From NCBI RefSeq assembly GCF_003007685.1, contig NZ_PXNN01000003.1:124001-188000 (forward strand): a stretch of DNA of 64,000 nucleotides, in the 5' to 3' direction. Under the pieces are notes generated by a model, which did not search any database, was not told the origin of the DNA, and saw nothing but the letters and a program-made list of their open reading frames with translations. A program made the translations under genes and the position numbers. This DNA is from Marinobacter halophilus. GTDB taxonomy: Bacteria > Pseudomonadota > Gammaproteobacteria > Pseudomonadales > Oleiphilaceae. Numbering within the stretch: the stretch's first letter is position 1; every line of letters begins with the position of its first letter. This document shows, one piece after another, positions 8,614 through 16,407 of this stretch.

Positions 8614-9009
8614 TCAGTCTTCGCTGGTGTCCGGCAGGTAGGCGCCGTCTTCGTCATGGACTTCGCGACCGGTGACCGGCGGGTTGAAGGCACAGATCAG
8701 GCGCATGTCCTCGGTGCCACCGCGCAGGGTGTGCTGGTCGTGCTTGTCGAGGGCGTAGAGGGTGCCATCGGAGATGTCGTGAGTCTCGCCGGTGGCCTTG
8801 TCGGTGATGGTGCCATTACCGGCAACACAGTACACCGCTTCCAGATGGTGCTTGTACCAGAGGTTCAGCTCCGCGCCGGCAGGGATAATGGTTTCGTGAA
8901 AGGAAAAACCCATGCCGTCTTTTTTCAGCAGCATGCGGCGGCTGGTCCAACCCGGACCGGTTACTTCACGTTCGGTACCCATGATGTCTTGCACACGTAC
9001 AATTTTCAT
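8614..9009 (-). CDS. ectC: L-ectoine synthase, solitary
   Basis: Cupin enzyme that cyclises N-gamma-acetyl-diaminobutyrate to ectoine. The 131-residue frame keeps the residues I recall as iron ligands of characterised EctC at identical numbers: Glu57 (HHLEAVY), Tyr85 (GTLYALDKH) and His93, plus [15 protein letters not shown] near the end. The start is ATG 9009: GAGGA lies six nt upstream, whereas the in-frame ATG 9015 directly abuts it. ectA and ectB are absent here; the neighbours are a GTPase gene upstream and an MFS carrier downstream. It may complete a pathway encoded elsewhere or act on imported precursor. Confidence 0.93.
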   Translation of the reverse strand: MKIVRVQDIMGTEREVTGPGWTSRRMLLKKDGMGFSFHETIIPAGAELNLWYKHHLEAVYCVAGNGTITDKATGETHDISDGTLYALDKHDQHTLRGGTEDMRLICAFNPPVTGREVHDEDGAYLPDTSED

Positions 9010-9043
9010 TCGCATTCCTCATTTTGTGATGGAATAGCCATAC

Positions 9044-9074
9044 AGTATAAACACGTGGGTCACCGGCGGTTCAA
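9044..9074 (-). promoter_or_regulatory. candidate ectC promoter
   Basis: On the minus strand TTGAAC (9069-9074) and TATACT (9044-9049) are separated by 19 bp, a long but usable spacing. The -35 element lies inside the 3' end of the GTPase gene. It would let ectC and the MFS gene be transcribed separately from the GTPase pair. Confidence 0.35.
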
Positions 9075-10490
9075 CCGCCAGTCGTCATAAACCGCCATTG
9101 CCTGTTCGACGGCTGCGGTAAAGTTTTGCTGTTGCTGATGGCTCAATGGTTTTTGTTTTCGGCATCGGTCGAAGGCTCGCTGGATCTCCCGCCGATTGGT
9201 TTTTTCGAGCTGTTCCAGCCAGTGGTGATCGGCCGGTTCGAGCTCAAGCAAGGCGCGTCCGGCGTGATTCCGGTGGCTGATATGCCACCAGTGATCGACC
9301 GCCCGCCCCAATACAACATAGCCGAACTGGCTGTCCTGTACAGGTCCGAAGCTGGCGGTTTTCAGGCCATCTCGCAGCGGGCCTATGTTAAGAGCCGGCA
9401 GCATCAGTCGGTCGCCGTAAAAATAACTGCCGGCGGCGCCAATCAATCCGCCCATCAGCGCGCCGGCTCCGAGGGAAGAGCCCAGGGTCATTGCATCGAT
9501 GCTGGCACCGCCCATCGCGCCCGCGCCAAAACCGGCGGTGGCCAGATATTTTTTGCTGACCGCCCAGTGTTTACGGGTGTCCTCGGAAAACAGGTCGTGC
9601 TGGTTGGCCCATTGCAGTTCCGCTTCCTGGCGCTGAATACCTTGATGCTGGTACAGGTGCTCGATGTCGACACGGAGGCTTTGTTCACGCTGGCGTTGAT
9701 GACGGTACCAACGATCCCGGAGTGTGTCTGCCAGGCTGGTGTCACTGGTTTCGGCCACCTGGTTGAGCGTCAGCGTGCGCTTTTCCTGGTAGGACATCAT
9801 CTTTACCAGGGCTTTAACAATCAGGCCGGCGGCTTGATGCCGGCGTTGCTGGCGCTGTTCGGACAGATGCTGTGTGGCCTGCTCCAGGGCGTGCTCCCAA
9901 TCCGGTTCAAGTTGGCCGAAGGCCCTCAGCAGGCTCAGATGTTGCTCGAACGGAGCACGAACCGCGTCGAATTTGCGGACAATCTGAAAAAATTGGCCAA
10001 GCGCTGACTGCCAGCTATCGCTGTAATCGTCGTCACCGATGCTGTTGATCAGGGCCAGGCTGGGGCGACCGGTCCAGCGCAGAATGGTCATCTCGGCCTC
10101 GTGTTCGGCGCTATAGGGCACGGAGCCGTCCACTACGTAGATGATGCCGGCGCCATCCAGGACCGGTGTCAGCAGCTCGCACTCGTCGACAAAGCGGTCA
10201 TCGCCCTGATGCTGCCGCACAAATGCCCGCACCGTGTCCGGATGATCGGACGCCGACAGGCTGTGGGCCTCAAGCCATTGCAGCACCCGCCGGGGTCGCT
10301 GAAAGCCGGGGGTATCCACCAGAATATAGAGTTCGCGGCCATCCACGGTCAGCGGGTAGGCCTGTCGGGCTCGCGTGGTGCCGGGTTCCAGTGCGATGGC
10401 GATGGCATCGTTCTGGGACAGGGTCGCCACAACACTGGATTTGCCCTTGTTGGGATGGCCGACCACGGCGAAGACCGGGGGCTGAGTCAT
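9060..10490 (-). CDS. DUF3482-containing GTPase
   Basis: A 476-residue TRAFAC-class GTPase. GHPNKGKS (residues 11-18) is the P-loop, PGTTR (36-40) resembles the switch I/G2 segment and DTPG (59-62) is G3; a textbook NKxD G4 motif is not obvious. The middle is charged and helical, and a glycine/alanine-rich hydrophobic stretch follows (GFGAGAMGGASIDAMTLGSS and beyond), likely for membrane association. Its start overlaps the end of the DUF2868 membrane-protein gene by 4 nt, so the two are translationally coupled and probably work together at the inner membrane. Role unknown. Confidence 0.85.
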   Translation of the reverse strand: MTQPPVFAVVGHPNKGKSSVVATLSQNDAIAIALEPGTTRARQAYPLTVDGRELYILVDTPGFQRPRRVLQWLEAHSLSASDHPDTVRAFVRQHQGDDRFVDECELLTPVLDGAGIIYVVDGSVPYSAEHEAEMTILRWTGRPSLALINSIGDDDYSDSWQSALGQFFQIVRKFDAVRAPFEQHLSLLRAFGQLEPDWEHALEQATQHLSEQRQQRRHQAAGLIVKALVKMMSYQEKRTLTLNQVAETSDTSLADTLRDRWYRHQRQREQSLRVDIEHLYQHQGIQRQEAELQWANQHDLFSEDTRKHWAVSKKYLATAGFGAGAMGGASIDAMTLGSSLGAGALMGGLIGAAGSYFYGDRLMLPALNIGPLRDGLKTASFGPVQDSQFGYVVLGRAVDHWWHISHRNHAGRALLELEPADHHWLEQLEKTNRREIQRAFDRCRKQKPLSHQQQQNFTAAVEQAMAVYDDWRLNRR

Positions 10491-11911
10491 GGCTGTGGTG
10501 TCCCGGTCTGATAGGGGTTGTCGATAAACGATGGCAGCAGCACCACCGTCGCAAAGCCTTCAGGCAAGCGCTCGGTGAAGCGCAGCCAGGGTTGGATCAG
10601 GTGTATGGCCGGTGGTTGATTGGCATCAGTGGCCAGCGGCAGAATCATCACCCGGCTATTGCGTGGCCATTGACTCCTGGCCTGTTCTAGAAAGTCATGC
10701 AATTCGCCGGTGGGTGGCTCCCAGCTGCGGGTGACGAGGGTTACCACCGGGGACGCTGCGCCGGCAAGTGCTTTGGCGAGCGTGGCGACCAGCTGATCGT
10801 CTTCGCTCAGGGCGATCCGCCCTCCGGCCTTGAATACCCGGGTCTCGGTTGCCAACAGCTGTAGTGGCAGTTCTGGCTCGCCGGCACCGGCCCAGCAGAT
10901 AATATGACCAGCATCGGTTAACTCGCCGGGGCTGGCCCGGGTATGGGTGTCGGGCAGATCCCCGGCATCGTTATGCTGGTTGCCGGTGTCCAGTGTCGGC
11001 GTTTCCATACGGTACAGCAACGCCTTCCTGCCCGGATGGCGCTGCAGCAATCGGGTTGCTTTATAGCCGATGAGCCATTGGCTGAACGCCAGTAACACAA
11101 GCCGGGGCAACAGCACCCAGGTCAGCCACAGCATGCTGACAAAGGGCCACCATTGCCCCCATTGTTGTGGTGCCGTGCCAGCGCCAAAGGGCGCAGCGCG
11201 GAAAAAGCGGGTCGCCTCGATGAGTTCCTGAGAGGGCACTGCAGCCGGCCATAACCAGGTCCAGGGTATGGCGATGGCCCGGATCAGCCCATGATAGCCT
11301 TGGGCGGCGGTGTCCAGAGTGGTACTCCAGCCAAAGGCCAGATCCTGAACCACCAGCATGACCAACAGAGTCATCAGCCCGGTCAGGGCAAACAGGCTGC
11401 CGCCGGTGTGAGCGGCACGCGCCATCAGCACCGGTTGCAGTTGCGCCAGGGTTGGTCCGGGTGATTGCAGTTGCAGCCGTCGCTCAAGCCATCGTTGCAG
11501 CCAGGTCCAGGGTTGCCAGCCGACGATTGATTGTACGGTCGTGGCCAGAGCCAGCAGCAACTGCAACAGCACAAAGCCCAGCAATACGGTGATGTTGATG
11601 CGCTGGCCGCCGTCGTAAAACAGCAGGCCAGCCATGGTAAGGCTGCCCAGCATCGCCCCGGCCAGGGCAAAGCCGCCAGTAATGCGGCGCCAGCGGCGTT
11701 GAATGTAACGCCCGGTCTGACGGGTGCCGCCAGGGCCGCTGAGCCGGTCCATATGCTGCAGCCAGCCGGCGGCGTCCGGGTTAGCACCCTGCTCCTGGCA
11801 GTCCAGGGCAAAGCGCCGGTCCCGGCGATGGAGAAAAGCGGGGGCCTGGTCCCTGTCCCGCTGGATACGGTCATCAAAATCCAGCAGCAGACGAAGGGGG
11901 TTGTGGCTCAT
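10487..11911 (-). CDS. DUF2868 membrane protein
   Basis: Inner-membrane protein of 474 residues with two pairs of hydrophobic helices (GGFALAGAMLGSLTMAGLLF, then ITVLLGFVLLQLLLALA; LFALTGLMTLLVMLVV; and WWPFVSMLWLTWVLLPRL) and a C-terminal cytoplasmic domain. The start at 11911 (MSHNPLRLLLDFDD) has an AGGA site 7 nt upstream; the longer frame from 11974 runs into the neighbour's promoter region. It pairs with the downstream DUF3482 GTPase through a 4-nt overlap. Function unknown; I infer a membrane platform for the GTPase. Confidence 0.82.
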   Translation of the reverse strand: MSHNPLRLLLDFDDRIQRDRDQAPAFLHRRDRRFALDCQEQGANPDAAGWLQHMDRLSGPGGTRQTGRYIQRRWRRITGGFALAGAMLGSLTMAGLLFYDGGQRINITVLLGFVLLQLLLALATTVQSIVGWQPWTWLQRWLERRLQLQSPGPTLAQLQPVLMARAAHTGGSLFALTGLMTLLVMLVVQDLAFGWSTTLDTAAQGYHGLIRAIAIPWTWLWPAAVPSQELIEATRFFRAAPFGAGTAPQQWGQWWPFVSMLWLTWVLLPRLVLLAFSQWLIGYKATRLLQRHPGRKALLYRMETPTLDTGNQHNDAGDLPDTHTRASPGELTDAGHIICWAGAGEPELPLQLLATETRVFKAGGRIALSEDDQLVATLAKALAGAASPVVTLVTRSWEPPTGELHDFLEQARSQWPRNSRVMILPLATDANQPPAIHLIQPWLRFTERLPEGFATVVLLPSFIDNPYQTGTPQP

Positions 11912-11994
11912 GCAGTGTCCTGATGAATTCGGTCGGATTTGCTTTCCTGCTAGGATATAGCCAATAACGCCCATGAAGCCAGCCGGGAAGCCTT

Positions 11995-12357
11995 ATGCCC
12001 CACCACCTGATGAACCTCCGAAATGTGCCAGATGACGAGGCCGATGACATCCGCGCCCTGTTCGAAGAGCATGACGTGCGCTATTACGAAACGCCCCCGA
12101 GCCGCTGGGGCATCAGCATGGGCGGGTTCTGGGTGCATGACAACGACGAGGCGGCCCGCGCCAAAGCCATCCTGAAGTCGTACCAGCAACAACGTTTCGA
12201 AACCCAGCGCAGGGCTTATGAAGAACACGTCGCTCGTGGCGAAGTCGGAGGCATCTGGTCGATGATCCGGCGCCAGCCGGTCAGAACGTTGGCGGCCTGT
12301 GTTGCCATCCTGGTGATCATAGGGCTGAGCGTGCTGCCCTTTATCCGGCTGGGCTGA
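11995..12357 (+). CDS. DUF6164 family protein
   Basis: A 120-residue protein: a soluble N-terminal domain (VPDDEADDIRALFEEHDVRYYE, then a WGIS..GGFWV core) resembling a DUF2007-like fold, a helical linker, and one C-terminal transmembrane helix (TLAACVAILVIIGLSVLPFI) that would anchor it in the inner membrane. It stands alone, divergent from the DUF2868 gene. Function unknown; the name is recalled from family membership. Confidence 0.75.
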   Translation: MPHHLMNLRNVPDDEADDIRALFEEHDVRYYETPPSRWGISMGGFWVHDNDEAARAKAILKSYQQQRFETQRRAYEEHVARGEVGGIWSMIRRQPVRTLAACVAILVIIGLSVLPFIRLG

Positions 12358-13251
12358 TCAATTGCTCTGATGCCGGATCAGAAAATGGGCAGCACTGTCT
12401 ACCGCGGTGCCGGCAGTGAGGAAGCTGGTGATGTGCCCGCGCAGGTGCATTTTGTAGACTTCATGATAGACCTCATTTTCTTTCAGCTCCTGCGCGAACC
12501 GTTTTGTCTGGCTAAACGGAACGAGCATGTCGAGAGTTCCGTGGAAGAGAAAGAACGGTGGAGTAACAGCATTCACGTGAGATATCGGCGACGCCTGCTG
12601 GTAACGTTCGGACAGATGCTCGGGATCGCCGCCCAGAAATTGGCGAAGCAGCTTGCCGGAGCCGAAGGCCGGCAGGTCCGAGGGCAGTCCACCGGCCACC
12701 ACGGCATTGAGTGCGGTTTCCGGTCCTCCGAAAGGTGTGTTCAGGTCGTCGTTTGTGCGGGCAACGGTAGCTAGCAACGCGACCAGATGAGCGCCGGAGG
12801 AAAACCCGAAACCACTGACTCTGAACGCATCCAGTCCATACTCTCCGGCATTCTGATTGATCCACTGTCGGGCCACCTGCAGATCGTGAAGTTGCGCAGG
12901 AAAGGTGAATTCGGGTGCGAACCGGTAATCGACATTGAATACCGCAAAGCCCTGGCTGGCCAGCGTTTCTGCCACCCAGGTCATGTCACTTCGGGACCGC
13001 CGCTCCCAGCCACCGCCGTGGACCATCAACACCACTGGGGCAGCGCCAGATACCGCAGGCACATACAGGTCAGCGTAAAGTTTCTGTGGCCATTGCTCTG
13101 GTGAAAACGCGATGGCCGAGTGAACTGTGAACTCGGTTTCCGGCCGATCAATCGGTTGGGTGACTGCCGGATGGTGGCTGGCGCAGCCGGATAGCCATGC
13201 CAATGTACCCGGGATCAGCGCGGCAAGGATGATCATAAAGCGTGTATTCAC
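12358..13251 (-). CDS. alpha/beta hydrolase lipoprotein, esterase-like
   Basis: Probable outer-membrane or periplasmic carboxylesterase of 297 residues. It begins at a GTG (13251) preceded by GGAG at 6 nt, which gives a lipoprotein signal ending in LSGC (Cys23). Catalytic features of the hormone-sensitive-lipase or BD-FAE type: oxyanion HGGGW, nucleophile elbow GFSSG, an Asp in DMLVPFSQT and a His in LRGHITSF. Substrate unknown. The longer frame to 13326 has no ribosome site. It is divergent from the sigma-54 regulator, and the 228-bp gap contains a tandem 10-bp repeat and a palindrome. Confidence 0.82.
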   Translation of the reverse strand: MNTRFMIILAALIPGTLAWLSGCASHHPAVTQPIDRPETEFTVHSAIAFSPEQWPQKLYADLYVPAVSGAAPVVLMVHGGGWERRSRSDMTWVAETLASQGFAVFNVDYRFAPEFTFPAQLHDLQVARQWINQNAGEYGLDAFRVSGFGFSSGAHLVALLATVARTNDDLNTPFGGPETALNAVVAGGLPSDLPAFGSGKLLRQFLGGDPEHLSERYQQASPISHVNAVTPPFFLFHGTLDMLVPFSQTKRFAQELKENEVYHEVYKMHLRGHITSFLTAGTAVDSAAHFLIRHQSN

Positions 13252-13327
13252 CGGACACTCCTGTTTGACCCAAAATCCAAAATATCTACGAGTGATTGTC
13301 GGTGCTGGATGTTGCGTTACTTTCATA

Positions 13328-13353
13328 CCCGAGCATGCCCGAGCATGCCCGAG
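13328..13353. repeat. tandem 10-bp repeat
   Basis: CCCGAGCATG is repeated twice directly (13328-13347), with a third partial copy following. It lies between the hydrolase and the sigma-54 regulator. No function is evident. Confidence 0.5.
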
Positions 13354-13423
13354 GCCTGGACAATGGCTTGCTCCGCATCTTCGTTTGCTACCGGTCCGGG
13401 GGCTTTCTATACTCCCCTGGCAG

Positions 13424-13441
13424 CGTCCGGAAATCCGGACG
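13424..13441. promoter_or_regulatory. palindrome CGTCC-N8-GGACG upstream of the sigma-54 regulator
   Basis: CGTCC GGAAATCC GGACG, with arms extending one more base pair (13423-13442). The same half-sites at the same spacing recur three times behind the regulator gene, upstream of the TRAP operon. It lies about 40-65 bp before the regulator's start codon, so autoregulation is likely. Confidence 0.65.
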
Positions 13442-13479
13442 CCTGAGGTTGCCCCATTAATCAGTTACGACCGGCGAGC

Positions 13480-14904
13480 ATGCGGCACATGACAAAGTTG
13501 TTCAGTGACAAAAATAAAAAAGGTCTGACTCGAGATCTCATCGAAGCGCTGTTTCCGATGTTTGAGGCAGCCAGCGCCGGTGCCATTGCGGTCGATCGTC
13601 AGGCTCACATTACCTGGATCAACGTCAGTTATTCGCACCTGTTGGGCATTGGTGATCCGGCGACCGTGATTGGCAAGCCGGTCCGCCAGGTAATCCCCCA
13701 AACCCGAATGCCGGAAGTGGTCGAAACCGGCAAACCTCTATTGCTCGACATCATGGAGCACAATGACCAGCAGTTGGTGGTTACCCGGCTGCCTTTTTAC
13801 AGCGAGCAGGGCGAGATCGAGGGGGCCGTGGCGTTTGTGTTGTACGACGACCTTCAGCCCCTGACCCCGCTGGTATCGAAATACCGGCGCTTGCATCAGG
13901 ACCTGGCAGCAGCACGTAAAGCCCTGGCCCGAAAAGCGCGCGGCACCCGCTACAGTCTGGGCGATTTTGTCGGTGCCAGCCCGGCTGCGCTGGAGGTAAA
14001 ACGGCGGGCGCGGCTGGCCGCCGGAAGGGAGATGCCGGTGTTGCTTCTGGGTGAAACCGGCACCGGCAAAGAAGTTCTGGCGCAGGCCATCCATTCGGCG
14101 TCTGCCCGGGTCGACAAACCGTTTGTCGGGGTTAACGTGGCGGCAGTGCCAGAGAACCTTCTGGAAGCTGAATTTTTTGGAGTGGCACCAGGGGCATACA
14201 CCGGGGCCGACCGCCGCATCCGGGAAGGCAAGTTCCAGCTGGCCAACGGCGGCACGCTGTTTCTCGACGAAGTGGGTGATATGCCGTTGCCACTGCAGGC
14301 CAAATTGCTACGGGCGTTACAGGAAGGGGAGATTGAACCATTGGGCTCCAACACGGTGGTCTCAGTGGATGTGCGGGTGATTGCCGCCACCAGCCGAAAT
14401 CTGGAAGTGATGATTGCTGAAGGAGAGTTCAGGTCTGATCTCTATTACCGGCTGAACGTGCTGGAGATTCCGATTCCGCCTCTGCGCGATCGGCTGGCGG
14501 ATCTCGGGGTGTTATGCGAGGCTCTGCTGGAAGACATTCGCGATGGGCTGGAATTGCGGGGTGAAATTACTGATGCTGGCGTCTCGGCACTTGGCGGTTA
14601 CGACTGGCCCGGTAATATCCGGGAATTGCGCAACGTGCTGGAGCGGGCCCTGACCATGGGCGAGGATGGCAGCGTGCTGGATGCAGATGCCATTTTCAAG
14701 GTGTTGCCCCGCAGTAGTGGTAACCGTCCGGCGTCATCCCTGATGGCTCAACCGGTCCAGTTATTATCCCGGACCCTCGCCGAGGCCGAGGCCCAAGCGA
14801 TTGAGAAAGCTCTCGTGGCCAGTCGCGGGAACCGGACCCGGGCGGCAAAGCTGCTGGGTATTTCCCGATCAGTACTTTACGAAAAACTCGGCAGACTGTC
14901 CTGA
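13480..14904 (+). CDS. sigma-54-dependent activator of the 3-hydroxybutyrate operon
   Basis: Enhancer-binding protein of 474 residues: an N-terminal PAS-like sensor (about 30-125, GAIAVDRQAHITWIN), a AAA+ domain (about 160-390) with Walker A GETGTGKE (191-198), Walker B FLDEVGD (261-267) and WPGNIRELRN, and a Fis-type helix-turn-helix at the end (NRTRAAKLLGISRSVLYEKL). The sigma-54 contact loop reads GAYTGA (238-243) instead of GAFTGA, a tolerated aromatic swap. No receiver domain is present, so it probably senses a small ligand. ATG 13489 is an alternative start; neither has a strong ribosome site. Target: the downstream TRAP-bdh-acs operon. Confidence 0.9.
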   Translation: MRHMTKLFSDKNKKGLTRDLIEALFPMFEAASAGAIAVDRQAHITWINVSYSHLLGIGDPATVIGKPVRQVIPQTRMPEVVETGKPLLLDIMEHNDQQLVVTRLPFYSEQGEIEGAVAFVLYDDLQPLTPLVSKYRRLHQDLAAARKALARKARGTRYSLGDFVGASPAALEVKRRARLAAGREMPVLLLGETGTGKEVLAQAIHSASARVDKPFVGVNVAAVPENLLEAEFFGVAPGAYTGADRRIREGKFQLANGGTLFLDEVGDMPLPLQAKLLRALQEGEIEPLGSNTVVSVDVRVIAATSRNLEVMIAEGEFRSDLYYRLNVLEIPIPPLRDRLADLGVLCEALLEDIRDGLELRGEITDAGVSALGGYDWPGNIRELRNVLERALTMGEDGSVLDADAIFKVLPRSSGNRPASSLMAQPVQLLSRTLAEAEAQAIEKALVASRGNRTRAAKLLGISRSVLYEKLGRLS

Positions 14905-14914
14905 AGTCCGGACG
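14897..14914. promoter_or_regulatory. upstream activator site 1 (TGTCC-N8-GGACG)
   Basis: TGTCC TGAAGTCC GGACG, overlapping the last codons and the stop of the regulator gene. Its centre is about 138 bp before the -24 GG of the sigma-54 promoter. Confidence 0.6.
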
Positions 14915-14916
14915 GT

Positions 14917-14934
14917 TGTCCTGAAATCCGTACA
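14917..14934. promoter_or_regulatory. upstream activator site 2 (TGTCC-N8-GTACA)
   Basis: TGTCC TGAAATCC GTACA, one mismatch in the right arm. Centre-to-centre distance from site 1 is 20 bp, about two helical turns, so both can be bound on the same DNA face. Confidence 0.55.
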
Positions 14935-14959
14935 ATTACCTACGACTGATGTCTAACTG

Positions 14960-14977
14960 TGTCCTGAATGTCGGACA
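14960..14977. promoter_or_regulatory. upstream activator site 3 (TGTCC-N8-GGACA)
   Basis: TGTCC TGAATGTC GGACA, perfect five-base arms. Its centre is 43 bp, about four turns, after site 2 and about 75 bp before the -24 element. AT-rich DNA (15000-15036) between it and the promoter could bend or bind IHF. Confidence 0.65.
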
Positions 14978-15040
14978 CATTATCCCTGCCTTTGTTTTTT
15001 GTTAATTCTCAACATATTGAAATTAATAAATAAAATGCTT

Positions 15041-15057
15041 TTGGCATGCTGCCTGCT
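15041..15057 (+). promoter_or_regulatory. sigma-54 (-24/-12) promoter of the TRAP/hydroxybutyrate operon
   Basis: TTGGCATGCTGCCTGCT matches the consensus closely: GG at 15043-15044 and GC at 15055-15056 with the required 10-bp gap. It predicts transcription start near 15068, leaving a leader of about 170 nt before dctP. Confidence 0.85.
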
Positions 15058-15239
15058 TATTCCAGCTTTCAGGACGTCAGAACAACGGAGAAAACAAGAC
15101 TGACGTATGTCGTTGGACCCAAAAAAACTTCTTTGTCCGTCTCATTTCCTGCGATATCTGACTACACTTTGATCAGGTCAGGCCTGTCGGGAAACGTCCT
15201 GTGTGGCCGAATACAACAACAATGCTCGGAGATTTGCCA

Positions 15240-16292
15240 ATGAAGCTTCTCAAAACTCTCACCGGTGTCGCCGGTGCGATCGCTATTACCACGGGTTCTG
15301 CTTTTGCAGAAGACTTGCGCTGGAAAATGCCGGTTGCCTTCGCCACCAATCTGCCGGGCCTCGGTGCCCCTGGCGCCTGGGTTGCCGAAAATCTCACCAC
15401 GGCTTCCGATGGCAGCCTCCAGGTTCGTGTCTATGAGCCCGGCAAGCTGGTACCCCCATTCGATATCCTGCAGTCAGTTTCCGATGGCAAGGTTGAAGCA
15501 GGTTACACCTGGATCGGTTACGACCAGGGCAAAGTGGCTGCAATTCCCTTGTTTGCGGCTGTACCTTTCGGTATGAAGCCCTGGGCCTACACCGGCTGGT
15601 ATTACTTCGGTGGCGGCCATGAAATGCTGCAGGAAGTCTATGCCAACAAGGGTTTTGACGTATACGCTCAGTTGTGCGGCATTATCGGGCCTGAAACGGC
15701 GGGCTGGTATGCGGAACCCATCGAATCACTGGAAGACTACAAAGGCCTGAAGATCCGCTTCGCCGGGCTGGGAGGCAAGGTTCTGGAAAAACTGGGAGCC
15801 TCTGTCACCATGATGCCGGGTGGTGAGCTCTACCAGGCACTGGAAAAAGGCACCATTGATGCCACTGAATTCTCCATGCCGGCCATCGACCAGATTCTCG
15901 GCTTTGACCAGGTCGTCAAGTACAACCTGTTCCCGGGCTGGCACCAGCAATTTACCGCCCAGTACATGCTGATCAACAGGGACGAGTGGAACAAAACCAC
16001 CAAAGCCCAGAAGGCACTGGTTGAGGCCTCCTGTACTGCTGCTACTACCCGTGGCCTGGCCGAGGGCGAGTACAAGAACGGTAAGATTCTGGCCGAATTC
16101 CAGGAAAGAGGCGTTCAGGCGGATCAGATCCCCCATGAGGTTCTGCGAGAGCTGAGAGAGGTCACCAATGAAGTGATGGCAGAGGAAGCCGCCAAGGACG
16201 CTGACTTCAAGCGTGTCTACGAAAGCCAGAATGAGTTCCTGGAAACCTACAAAATATGGGATACCCGCGCCTATGTTCCGTCCGACCTCTAA
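15240..16292 (+). CDS. dctP: TRAP transporter substrate-binding protein DctP
   Basis: Periplasmic receptor of 350 residues for a small carboxylate, by context most likely 3-hydroxybutyrate. Start at 15240 behind GGAG gives a signal peptide (MKLLKTLTGVAGAIAITTG..AFA, cut before EDLRW). Arg173 (GLKIRFAG) is at the position of the carboxylate-binding arginine of DctP proteins; LEKGTIDATEF and the overall pattern resemble TakP-like 2-oxoacid receptors, but with Phe in place of the usual Trp after the Glu. First gene of the sigma-54 operon. A stem-loop separates it from the membrane subunits, as expected for a receptor needed in excess. Confidence 0.9.
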   Translation: MKLLKTLTGVAGAIAITTGSAFAEDLRWKMPVAFATNLPGLGAPGAWVAENLTTASDGSLQVRVYEPGKLVPPFDILQSVSDGKVEAGYTWIGYDQGKVAAIPLFAAVPFGMKPWAYTGWYYFGGGHEMLQEVYANKGFDVYAQLCGIIGPETAGWYAEPIESLEDYKGLKIRFAGLGGKVLEKLGASVTMMPGGELYQALEKGTIDATEFSMPAIDQILGFDQVVKYNLFPGWHQQFTAQYMLINRDEWNKTTKAQKALVEASCTAATTRGLAEGEYKNGKILAEFQERGVQADQIPHEVLRELREVTNEVMAEEAAKDADFKRVYESQNEFLETYKIWDTRAYVPSDL

Positions 16293-16347
16293 GGTCCGGA
16301 GCTGACCCCGAATACCGGTTAGATGCCGGTGTTCTCTGATCAAGTCT

Positions 16348-16369
16348 GGATGGCCCTTCGGGGCCGTCC
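16348..16369 (+). promoter_or_regulatory. TTCG-tetraloop hairpin between dctP and dctQ
   Basis: GGATGGCCC and GGGCCGTCC form a nine-pair stem (one G-U pair) around a TTCG tetraloop, 55 nt after dctP. Only GTGTTT follows, so it is at best a weak terminator. It likely stabilises the dctP message or reduces read-through into dctQM. Confidence 0.6.
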
Positions 16370-16407
16370 GTGTTTAAAAATCAGCTTCCTGAGCGAGGAA
16401 CTGTGGT

